Assembly: GCA_003223695.1 (NCBI GenBank)
Contig: QHVY01000268.1
Span: 9,910 to 25,000 of the forward strand
Source: Acidobacteriota bacterium
Lineage (GTDB): Bacteria > Acidobacteriota > Thermoanaerobaculia > Gp7-AA8
DNA: 15,091 nucleotides
Reading direction: 5' to 3'
Shown here: in pieces, positions 1 through 6,648 of the stretch
Layout of the letters: every line of letters starts with the position of its first letter
Position numbering within the stretch: the first letter of the stretch is position 1
The notes under the pieces: model-generated
Database searches by the model: none
The model's input: only the letters and a program-made list of their open reading frames with translations
What the model was told of the DNA's origin: nothing
Position numbers and translations under genes: made by a program

Positions 1-1638
1 ATCCCGGTCAGCACGATCCGTTTCGATCCAAAGCTCGCGTCGTGGGGATTCAACGCCGAAAGATACGTTCCGCGCGAGCGCCAGACGCTGCGCTGGAGCG
101 GGCCGACACTCGATGCGCGACTCGCCGACTTTCGCCGCGCCGGTGCCCTGGAAGTCCCGGCATTCCACCAAGGCGCCGGAGTGACGTTCAACCTGAATAC
201 GCTGGCGAGGCGCACGAGCGATTTCACTACCGGCGATCGCGCACTTGCCGGCCGAACTGGCGTCGACGTCGGCTACAACGTCACGCCGCAACTCGGCGCT
301 GTAGTAACCGTTAATACAGACTTCGCGGAGACCGAGGTTGATACACGGCAGATCAATTTGACGCAGTTCCCGCTGTTCTTTCCCGAGAAACGGTCGTTCT
401 TCCTTGAAGGCTCGAACGAGTTCACTTTCGGCCTCAACCTCTCCACCGACTTCGTGCCGTTTTACTCTCGCGCAATCGGCCTGGTCGAGGGGAGCATCGT
501 CCCGATCGATGCCGGCATGAAAGTCCTCGGACACGCCGGGAAATGGGGCATCGCTGCTCTCTACGTCGAGACGGGCCTGGCGCACAGCCTGACGCGCCGC
601 AATCTGTTGGCGAGTCGCATCACGTACGACGCGACGGACCATCTGCGCGTGGGAACACTTCTCACCGGCGGTGATCCTGAATTCGCAACGCACAATCGCT
701 TCGGCGGCGTCGACGCGGTGTGGACGACATCCACGCTCTTCGGCGACAAGAATTTCTCCGCCGGCGCGTGGACAGCCGCCAGCCACAGCGATGCGGTTCG
801 CGGCCGCAGCAATGGATGGGGAGTTGCGATCGATTACCCGAACGACCTGTGGGACATCAATGCATCGCTCAAAGTGCTTGGCGATGCGCTCGATCCGGCC
901 CTCGGTTTTCTGCCGCGGCCGGGCACGCGCCAGTTCAATTCCTATACTGCGTATCAGCCACGCCCGAAGAACTCATGGATCCAGCAGTTCTTCTTCGAAT
1001 TTCAACCACGAGTCGTGAAGGATCTCGACGGCCGCACGTTGACGTGGCGCGTGTTCATGGCGCCGTTCAATATCGAGAGCCACGGCGGAGTGCATCTCGA
1101 GGCGAACTATGCGCCGGAGTTCGAGCGCCTCACCGAGCCGTTCGCGATTACTGACCGAGTTACCATTCCGGCGGGCGAGTATCGATTCAACCGCTTTCGC
1201 ATCGACGCACAATCCTCGCCTGCCCGCCCGATGCGCGTCGGAACGACGACCTGGCTCGGAGAGTTCTTCAATGGCCGGCTCACGCAGGTCCAGGACTTCA
1301 TCACCTGGACACAACCTTCGGGCCGGCTTCAGCTCGAATTGGATACCGAGAACGATTTTGGCCATCTGCCGTTCGGCAATTTTGTGCAGCGATTGCTGCA
1401 GACAAAAGTCGTCTACGCGTTCTCGCCAAATTTAATCATCTCCAGCTACACGCAGTACGACACCGAGTCACGCCAAGTCGGCATCAACAATCGTTAGCGC
1501 TGGACGATGCGCCCGAATGCGGATCTCTTCGTCGTTTGGAATCGCGGGTGGAAGCATCCCTTGAGCGAAGACGATCGGTTTCTAACGCCGCTGTCGGATC
1601 AACTCGTTGTTAAACTTCGGTGGGTTGGTCGCTGGTGA
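1..1638 (+). pseudogene. DUF5916 outer-membrane protein, 3' part, with an in-frame TAG near the end
   Basis: The frame is open from base 1, so the 5' end lies outside the window. The family hallmark is visible around bases 350-415 (NLTQFPLFFPEKRSFFLEG), followed by alternating beta-strand sequence typical of the C-terminal barrel of DUF5916 proteins; family members often carry an N-terminal family-9 carbohydrate-binding-like domain, not visible here. Substrate and role are unknown. The frame meets TAG at 1495-1497, but the same frame then reads RWTMRPNADLFVVWNRGWKH and on to a TGA at 1636-1638. That is how members of this family usually end, and a Leu codon (TTG) one base away would restore the protein. 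So either the last ~47 residues are lost, or the TAG is suppressed, or it is a sequence error. The outermost barrel strands would be missing from a truncated product, so function is doubtful. Identity of the family is secure. Confidence 0.85.
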
Positions 1639-2096
1639 ATCGCGCTCAGATCGTCGTCGCTATTCTCTTCCTGATGTCCTGCGATCATCGACGCCATGAG
1701 ACCGTGTTGTTCATGTGTCCACACGGCGGCGCCAAGAGCCTAATCGCTGCGTCGTACTTCAATCGCATGGCCGCCGAAAAAAAACTGCCGCTCACGGCGG
1801 TTGCTGTTGCTGCTGAACATCCGTACAAGACCGTGCCGACTCCCATCGCGGATTTCCTCGAGAAGGACGGCTTTCACGTTCGTTCGTTCACGCCAAGGCC
1901 TGTGAGTCGCGCCGACTTGCGCAACGCGTCGAAAGTCATCTCTATCAGTTGCGATCTGACCAAGGTCGATACTCGAGGAACCGCCGTGGAAAAGTGGGAT
2001 GACGTGCCGCTCGTGGATGCCGGCCTTCCGCAATCAGCGGCGGCCATCCGCAAGCACGTCAATTTGCTGATCGATCAGATCCGCTCCCGTCGCTAG
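1635..2096 (+). CDS. Putative lipoprotein of the low-molecular-weight protein tyrosine phosphatase / arsenate reductase fold, with a CX5K P-loop
   Basis: I choose GTG 1635, which overlaps the TGA of the upstream reading frame (GTGA) and has GGTGGG upstream; GTG 1620 is the alternative start. The product is 153 residues. Residues 1-16 form a short signal with a lipobox-like LMSC, so it may be a lipid-anchored periplasmic protein, which is unusual because this fold is normally cytoplasmic. The phosphate-binding loop is C28-PHGGA-K34-S35. The canonical motif is CX5R followed by S/T, so Lys replaces the invariant Arg. The acid region near WDDVPLVDAG resembles the C-terminal DP region of the family. 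Only one further Cys (C106) is present, so the three-Cys thioredoxin-coupled ArsC mechanism is not supported. It could be a phosphatase variant, an arsenate reductase relative or an oxyanion binder; I cannot tell which. Confidence 0.8.
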   Translation: MNRAQIVVAILFLMSCDHRRHETVLFMCPHGGAKSLIAASYFNRMAAEKKLPLTAVAVAAEHPYKTVPTPIADFLEKDGFHVRSFTPRPVSRADLRNASKVISISCDLTKVDTRGTAVEKWDDVPLVDAGLPQSAAAIRKHVNLLIDQIRSRR

Positions 2097-2125
2097 GCTG
2101 ACCGCAAATCGAACGCGCGGGTGGT

Positions 2126-2320
2126 TCAACAGTTGCGAAGACCAGTGCGTGAATTACACGATGAAGTTGTCGTCCGCCCAATCCGTTCATTGGACCGACC
2201 GATGCCAGAGGCCCCAAGAGTATTGCCAAAGGAACGACCCGCGTCGCACCCGCCGGTCTTGTACTCCCAGAGTACCTTTGCGGGATCCATCAACAGCGCT
2301 GCCAGAACGAATGCGATCAT
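2126..2320 (-). CDS. Doubtful small ORF behind the hydroxylase gene
   Basis: The ATG at 2320 lies 15 bases after the stop of the hydroxylase gene and has a good GGAGAG ribosome site upstream. The first residues (MIAFVLAALLMDPAKVLWEY) look like a signal or membrane segment, and codon third positions there are GC-rich like those of the neighbours. After about residue 28 the sequence becomes low-quality (Gly, Ser, Arg and Thr rich) and GC3 falls, as if the frame were lost. It may be a real small protein, or the beginning of a gene now truncated. I do not recognise it. The rest of the 2097-2335 interval holds nothing else I can support, including no clear terminator between the convergent transcripts. 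Confidence 0.3.
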   Translation of the reverse strand: MIAFVLAALLMDPAKVLWEYKTGGCDAGRSFGNTLGASGIGRSNERIGRTTTSSCNSRTGLRNC

Positions 2321-2335
2321 TGGATCTCTCCAATT

Positions 2336-3013
2336 TTAGGCAGGAAGCGCTTCTTTTTCGACGGGCGACCGCAATGAAAGGCTTCCGTCGGAGAGCTGGA
2401 AATCGCGACGCTGTCGTTTGAAGGGCAAAAGCAGAACCTTCCCGATCGTCACCTCGGCGGGATGCGGGTACGCAGGAACCCCGATCGTGATCTCGGGTTG
2501 TGAAACGTTCAGAACCATCGTGCCATGGATGTAGTCCCAGACGGACAGGAGGCTTGACCAGTTGCTGTTGGTTTCATTGAGCCGGTCGGAGTGATGGATC
2601 CCGTGCATCCGCGGTGTGACGATGAAACGGACAAGGATCCGTTCGAATGCCAGAGGCAGCCGCGCATTGGAGTGATGAAAAAGAATCGAAGCGAAAAGGA
2701 TTGTCTGCCACAACCAAAGCTGGAAAACGCTAGTCCCGATGAGCAGGATCTGCATCGAACGGTACGCGATCGACAGGGTGAGCTCACCGAAATGAAATCG
2801 CAGAGCCGTTGACGCGTCGAGATCGAGATCGACGTGGTGCGGGAGATGAAATCTCCAGAGAAACGGAACCTGATGATTCGCCCGATGCCACCACCACAGC
2901 GTGTAATCGAGAAACACGATGGCCACGATCGTATCGAATGGTGCGCGAATCGCTACTCGATTCAGCAGACCGACTCGATGACGCATCGCCCATTCGGCAA
3001 CCGGGACGAGCAC
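2336..3013 (-). CDS. Sterol desaturase / fatty acid hydroxylase superfamily protein with a broken N-terminus
   Basis: This is a membrane di-iron hydroxylase or desaturase acting on a lipid, identified by its histidine boxes: H43-x3-H47 (HRANH), H56-x2-H59-H60 (HLPHH), H113-H114 and H137-x2-H140-H141 (HGIHH). Hydrophobic segments flank them. The GTG at 3013 is only the first usable start in this frame, and the protein would lack roughly 50-70 N-terminal residues compared with relatives as I remember them. The frame stays open up to a TAG at 3074-3076 but offers no earlier start. A better initiation site lies in another frame: GTG at 3155 overlaps the methyltransferase stop (GTGA), has GGAG upstream, and encodes a hydrophobic stretch AISVAVIGGAGVSIASDVI. 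The gene therefore probably began at 3155 and suffered a frameshift or deletion between about 3030 and 3080. It was probably co-transcribed with the methyltransferase. Confidence 0.8.
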   Translation of the reverse strand: MLVPVAEWAMRHRVGLLNRVAIRAPFDTIVAIVFLDYTLWWWHRANHQVPFLWRFHLPHHVDLDLDASTALRFHFGELTLSIAYRSMQILLIGTSVFQLWLWQTILFASILFHHSNARLPLAFERILVRFIVTPRMHGIHHSDRLNETNSNWSSLLSVWDYIHGTMVLNVSQPEITIGVPAYPHPAEVTIGKVLLLPFKRQRRDFQLSDGSLSLRSPVEKEALPA

Positions 3014-3151
3014 CGGCGCCTGCTCCGGGATTTTCTCTGCGATCGATCGGTCTAACGGAGCACCGCTCTGGCTCTATGACATCGCTGGCGATGGAGACGC
3101 CAGCGCCGCCAATCACAGCTACGGAGATCGCGTTTTCTGCTGACAGCCGGA

Positions 3152-3934
3152 TCACGCGCGAACTCCGGAGAGGTTGATGCCGATAACGCCGAACTTTCGC
3201 GCGGTTGCTTCCTTCGACGTTCCCCGAAAACAATCATATCGCTGCGTCACGCGCAGGTGTTCAAAGCCAACGGCGCTAAACGCGTCCACGAGCTCCGCTT
3301 CCAGCAGAGCGCCGGCGATTCAACCTGTCCAGAGATCGATATCGCGTCGGATTGCGTCCGACAGCTCCACTCCTGTAACGATGTCGGCAATCTGCAGCCG
3401 ACCGCCCGGTTCAAGGACGCGTGCGATTTCCGCGAACGCGCGCTCCTTTTCCGGGACCAGATTGAGGACGCCATTCGAGATGACAACGTCAACAGACGCG
3501 CCATCGAGCGGCAGTTTCGTTGCGTCGCCGTCCCGCACTTCGACGTGCTCGAGACCACGGGCACGCGCGCCGCTGCGAGCGCGCTCGCGCATCTCGGCGG
3601 TCATATCGATGCCGATCGCTTGACCGGTCGGACCCACTCGTCGCGCGGCGAGCAGCAAGTCGGTGCCGGCGCCGCATCCGATGTCGAGTACGCGCGCGCC
3701 GGCAGGAATCGGTCGAATCGCGTGCGGATTGCCGACTCCGGCGAACGCGCGGGTCACATCGGCTGGTAACGCTTCGAGCTCGGCCGCGTCGTAGCCGAGC
3801 CACTCAACCGCGTACTCCGGTCCACGATGAAAGTGAAACGAATCCTCAGGCGCGAACGCCACACGCGAATACATCGCTTGCACCTCGCGGCGCAACCTGA
3901 TGCTGTCGAGATCAATCGGGCAGGCGATGGTCAT
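3152..3934 (-). CDS. mduS: ArsM-like SAM-dependent methyltransferase, predicted selenoprotein (UGA-Sec205)
   Basis: This is a class I SAM methyltransferase of 260 residues if the UGA at 3320-3322 is read as selenocysteine. Visible elements are motif I V-L-D84-I-G-C-G-A-G90, acidic D110 after the second strand, D137-A-T before the catalytic region, and the RVLEPGG strand-turn. The frame runs to DLWTG, then UGA, then continues in the same frame as IAGALLEAELVDAF, then RYDCFRGTSKEATARKFGV, and a final TGA at 3152-3154. In related ArsM-type enzymes a Cys stands at the UGA position (W-x-G-C-x-A-G-A-L), and ArsM uses Cys there to bind As(III), so Sec-for-Cys is the natural reading. C235 in YDCF may be a second metal ligand. 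ATG 3934 is preferred because GGAGG lies 5 bases upstream; ATG 3949 lacks a ribosome site. I recall an NCBI family called methyltransferase-domain selenoprotein MduS; that name is from memory. Substrate unknown. Divergent from the LysR gene. Confidence 0.85.
3292..3310 (-). promoter_or_regulatory. Candidate bacterial SECIS hairpin
   Basis: Reading the minus strand, nine bases after the UGA (3322-3320) come GCTCTGC, the loop TGGAA, then GCGGAGC. This makes an uninterrupted 7-bp stem with one G-U pair and a 5-base loop. Bacterial SECIS elements are known to lie inside the coding region just after UGA, with a short apical loop about 16-37 bases downstream and a G among its first two bases, for SelB binding. 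Here the loop begins 17 bases after the UGA and its second base is G. Geometry matches well. The pairing codons encode ALLEAEL, so part of the match could reflect coding constraint. Confidence 0.7.
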
Positions 3935-3951
3935 GATGTCCTCCGACATTG

Positions 3952-3980
3952 AACGTAAGCACCCCCGATTGATTCGTCAA
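3952..3980 (-). promoter_or_regulatory. Possible promoter of the methyltransferase gene, with overlapping LysR-type dyad
   Basis: On the minus strand TTGACG (3980-3975) and TACGTT (3957-3952) are 17 bases apart, a plausible -35/-10 pair, though the -10 is weak. The -35 overlaps the dyad TTGA-TTCG-TCAA at 3969-3980, which fits the T-N11-A shape of LysR sites. The predicted start would leave almost no leader before the GGAGG at 3940-3944, so ATG 3949 would not be transcribed. Confidence 0.35.
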
Positions 3981-3998
3981 ATGAAATGATAGAATCGT

Positions 3999-4018
3999 TG
4001 TGATAATGCTTTCTTATC
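3999..4018 (+). promoter_or_regulatory. Possible extended -10 and inverted repeat before the LysR gene
   Basis: TGTGATAAT (3999-4007) is an extended -10 box five of six matches from TATAAT. It overlaps the perfect inverted repeat GATAA-N7-TTATC (4002-4018) directly in front of the LysR ATG at 4020. No ribosome site is visible, so the transcript may have a very short leader. Autoregulation through this dyad is inference. Confidence 0.3.
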
Positions 4019-4019
4019 G

Positions 4020-4910
4020 ATGAATCCCATCCATCTGAGAACATTCGTCGCTGTGGCCGAGCTCCGCCACTTTGCCCGAGCGGCGAACGCATGCAATCTT
4101 TCTCAACCCGCCGTCTCGCATCAGATCGCACAACTCGAGGCCGAGGTGGGCGCGAGATTGCTGAATCGCGCGCCGAGGCGTGTGTCGCTCACCGTGGCCG
4201 GCGAAGTGATGCTCGAGGAAGCGCGACGCGTTCTCGCCGCAGTCGATCGTGCTCGCGAACGCATGCACGAAGTCGCCAGCGGCGCGGTCGGTCGAATCCG
4301 ACTCGGTGCCACCGCAACGCCGGGACTGTATCTCCTGCCGGCGGTTCTGACCGAATATCGCGCAGCGAATCCGACATTCGATCTCCAATTTCAAATCGCA
4401 TCGCTCGATGAGATTGCCGACCGCGTTATTCGAAATGAACTCGACATGGCAGTCATCGCTGGTCGCCCGCCGACGAGCGAATTGCGGGCGAAGACGCTCA
4501 TTCGCGACGAACTGGTTGCCATCGGCGCACCCGGCAGACCTTCGCAACGCATTCGTCGTGCGCTTGCTGATCAGTGCTGGATTTTGCGAGAAGAGAAATC
4601 GGCGCCGCGCCGGGAGCTCGACGCATGGCTGCATCGGCACAGAATCACGCCGGCGCGCAGTATGGTCTTCGACGGTCCCGACGCCGTGAAGCGCGCAGTC
4701 ATGGCCGGGCTTGGAATTTCCATCGTCTCGAAATTGACCGTCGAGGACGAACTTGCGTCAGGCCGTCTGATTCAGGTCGACATCGGACTGACGCTGCCGC
4801 AACGAGACGTGTGCCTCATCGATCATCCTCAGAAGCACCATGGGGCAGCGTGCAGCGCGATGCTGCGATTGTTCTCTGCAAGATTTGAATACTCTGCATC
4901 AACGTCCTGA
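4020..4910 (+). CDS. LysR-family transcriptional regulator
   Basis: The 296-residue length is normal for the family. Residues 1-60 form the winged helix-turn-helix (FARAANACNLSQPAVSHQIA, then LEAEVGARLLNR), followed by the linker helix and a periplasmic-binding-like effector domain beginning around residue 92 (GRIRLGATATPGLYLLP). It is transcribed away from the methyltransferase gene across a 70-85-base gap. Divergent LysR genes usually control their neighbour, so the selenoprotein/hydroxylase unit is the likely target. The effector cannot be read from the sequence. Its 3' end overlaps the convergent Cys-rich gene by 12 bases, leaving no room for an intergenic terminator. Confidence 0.93.
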   Translation: MNPIHLRTFVAVAELRHFARAANACNLSQPAVSHQIAQLEAEVGARLLNRAPRRVSLTVAGEVMLEEARRVLAAVDRARERMHEVASGAVGRIRLGATATPGLYLLPAVLTEYRAANPTFDLQFQIASLDEIADRVIRNELDMAVIAGRPPTSELRAKTLIRDELVAIGAPGRPSQRIRRALADQCWILREEKSAPRRELDAWLHRHRITPARSMVFDGPDAVKRAVMAGLGISIVSKLTVEDELASGRLIQVDIGLTLPQRDVCLIDHPQKHHGAACSAMLRLFSARFEYSASTS

Positions 4911-5114
4911 CTCCGACTTGATTGGCTTGCAGCAGCAAGAGCTGATCGTTTTCTTTGCCAGCTTGCAGTAGAGCTTTCCGTTAGACATTTTGTTGCAGCA
5001 GCATTTGGCGATGTTTTTCCCGGTGAGCGAACAGGTCAATGTCGGTTTCGCGGAGCTCGACGCAAACGCCACAGTAGCAAGACTCAATAAGGCAACAGCA
5101 GCAAAGTGTTTCAT
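4899..5114 (-). CDS. Secreted Cys-rich protein with two C-x9-CCC repeats, coupled to merR
   Basis: The 71-residue product has a signal peptide (residues 1-19 or so, LATVAFASS), then a short mature part with eight cysteines arranged as two copies of the same unit: C28-x9-C38-C39-C40 and C50-x9-C60-C61-C62. The units align as C-[SK]-L-[TA]-[GK]-K-[NT]-I-[AS]-[KS]-CCC, a clear internal duplication. The ATG overlaps the merR stop as ATGA and AGGAA lies upstream, so translation is coupled to merR. A thiol-rich secreted peptide under a Hg(II)-type MerR suggests a periplasmic mercury or soft-metal binder or sensor; that role is inferred. I know no named family for it. Lys-rich between the cysteines. 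Confidence 0.85.
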   Translation of the reverse strand: MKHFAAVALLSLATVAFASSSAKPTLTCSLTGKNIAKCCCNKMSNGKLYCKLAKKTISSCCCKPIKSESGR

Positions 5115-5518
5115 CTGAGATTCCTTTCATCCGAATCGATCATTTCGAGAATTGGACACGCACTCGTCGGCCCTTCGCCCGAGCACGACTTCGTCAGGGC
5201 CAGCAAAGATTTGCGCATCCTTCGCAGTGACTTGATTCGCTCGTCGTTCGCCGCGATTTTCGTTTCCGCCTCGGCCTTCACTTCCGAACAGCTTCGACGC
5301 GGATCGAGGCGCAGCGCGAGGAGCTGTTTCACTTCGGACAGAGAGAAGCCGAGCTCCTGTGCTCTTCGGATGAAGCGAATCCGTCGTGCGGTCTCCTCGT
5401 GGGAGCGTCTCCGTCCTGATACCGGGCGTCGCGGCTGAGTGATCAGGTGCTTGCGTTCGCAAAAGCGAACCGTTTCCACGCCCACTCCCGCTGATTTCGC
5501 GACTTCTCCGATCGTCAT
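5111..5518 (-). CDS. merR: MerR, Hg(II)-responsive type
   Basis: The 135-residue protein has the N-terminal MerR helix-turn-helix and wing (MTIGEVAKSAGVGVETVRF), the RAQELGFSLSEVKQLL dimerization-adjacent helix, and a C-terminal Cys loop. Its cysteines C77, C112 and C121 have the same spacing (35 and 9) as C82, C117 and C126 of Tn501 MerR, which bind Hg(II) across the dimer. This makes it a Hg-type MerR rather than a CueR or ZntR. Two otherwise conserved wing tyrosines are changed: RFYxRK is RFCERK (C20), and RRY is RRS (S39). The ATG at 5518 has no ribosome site and falls where transcription from the operator promoter should start, so the message is probably leaderless. No merA, merT or merP is present in the window. 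Confidence 0.9.
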   Translation of the reverse strand: MTIGEVAKSAGVGVETVRFCERKHLITQPRRPVSGRRRSHEETARRIRFIRRAQELGFSLSEVKQLLALRLDPRRSCSEVKAEAETKIAANDERIKSLRRMRKSLLALTKSCSGEGPTSACPILEMIDSDERNLR

Positions 5519-5524
5519 GCATCT

Positions 5525-5556
5525 ACTTTACATCCCGTACCTCGGTACGGAGTCAA
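5525..5556 (-). promoter_or_regulatory. mer-type operator/promoter
   Basis: On the minus strand: -35 TTGACT (5556-5551), then a perfect 7-2-7 dyad CCGTACC-GA-GGTACGG (5550-5535), then -10 TAAAGT (5530-5525). The 20-base spacer with a dyad between the boxes is the hallmark of MerR-activated promoters, and the -35 plus dyad is nearly that of the Tn501/Tn21 mer operator as I remember it (TTGACTCCGTAC, then GTACGG). It reads into merR and the Cys-rich gene. The -35 overlaps the stop codon of the upstream permease frame. Confidence 0.85.
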
Positions 5557-6648
5557 GCGGCGCGCGCGTGCTTCTCCCTGGGCATTCGATCCATCATCTT
5601 CGCCATCTGCGCGCCGCCGGTCGTGAAGAAGCGCCACAACAACAGCGCGGCGATCGCTAGAAAGATGATGTTCAACACCGTCGTGTAGTTCCACGTGATC
5701 GAGGCTTCCACGATCCGCGCGTGCCGCTGAGCCGGAACGAGGTGCAGAGCCTGAAAGATCAGCTCGATCACCAGCGCGGCGCTCGCCATCGAGACATACA
5801 TCGTGCCGAGGAGGAAGGCGCTCATCTTCAGACCGTAGTATTTACGATAAATGTCGAGAATAGGAATGACGATCAGGTCGGCGTAGATGAAAGCGATCAC
5901 GCCGCCGAAACTGCTTCCGCCGTTCCAAAGGACCGCCGCCAGCGGAACGTTCCCACCACAACTTCGACCAGATCGGGTGCTGCGTGAGAAAAAATTTGTT
6001 CCAGAACGGCATTGGCACCCACGCAGCGAGCGCGCCGGCAATCAGGAGGCCGCCAGCGATGTCTTTCCAGACCGCGAGCCAATCGGCGACGAAGTAGTGA
6101 CTGATTGCCGTCCAACCTTTCGCGGAGAAGATTTTCTGAAGGATTGTGCCGCCGCTGACCGACATGTCCATTTCGGCGTGGCCTTCCATCTTGCCATGCA
6201 GACCTTTTTCAGCCTGCTCTCGCGCTTGCTTCACCATCTGAGGCTTCAGGAACAGCCGAAAAAGAACGACAAGGATCACCACCATCAGCGGGCCGCCGGC
6301 GAACTCCGCGAGCGTGAATTGCCAACCGATCAGAATGGCCATGATGATGCCTAACTCGGCAACGAGATTGGTCGAAGCAAGCATGAAGGCGATTGAAGCC
6401 GTGAAGTTTGCTCCCCTTCGAAAGATCGAACGCGCCAACGCGACGGCGGCGTATGAGCACGATGATGACGCCGCGCCGAGTCCGCAGGCGATAGCGATCG
6501 ATCGCGGCGAATCGTCGCCGAGGAGCTTCGTCATCTGACTCTTGGAGACGACCGCCTGCACTATGCCGGAGAGTCCGAATCCGAGAATCAGTGCCCAAAG
6601 AATTTCCCAGAACATGGCAAAGGCCATGCTGAGCGCGTGCAGAATCAT
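5553..6648 (-). pseudogene. DUF318/ArsP-type permease with an internal deletion and frameshift
   Basis: The reading frame from ATG 6648 gives an integral membrane protein of the PF03773-type permease family, with GLGAASSSCSYAAVALARS and FMLASTNLVAEL segments and a Met/His-containing cytoplasmic loop (MEGHAEMDMSVSGG). After HPIWSKLW, near 5953-5957, homology jumps to another frame that reads GNVPLAAVLWNGGSSFGGV, then ADLIVIPILDIYRKYYG, and ends at 5553. In intact relatives, as I remember them, about 15-20 residues containing a membrane segment with VCS lie between these blocks. So about 50 bases seem missing, with a shift of frame. The unshifted product would end at 5842 with an Arg-rich tail. 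Its ATG directly follows the TAG of the TupA-like gene, so it closes the copper operon. Relatives move organoarsenicals or other metals; the substrate here is unknown. Confidence 0.8.

Noticed and set aside
42..314. A 90-codon frame over the DUF5916 gene
   Set aside because: Arg-rich out-of-frame shadow; the DUF5916 frame is open through this region.
3174..3769. Overlapping plus-strand open frames across the methyltransferase
   Set aside because: Arg/Ser-rich shadow translations opposite a gene with clear SAM-binding motifs.
5842..6041. Programmed ribosomal frameshift as the explanation for the two permease frames
   Set aside because: No slippery heptamer is visible at the junction and a conserved membrane segment appears missing, which a frameshift alone cannot explain.
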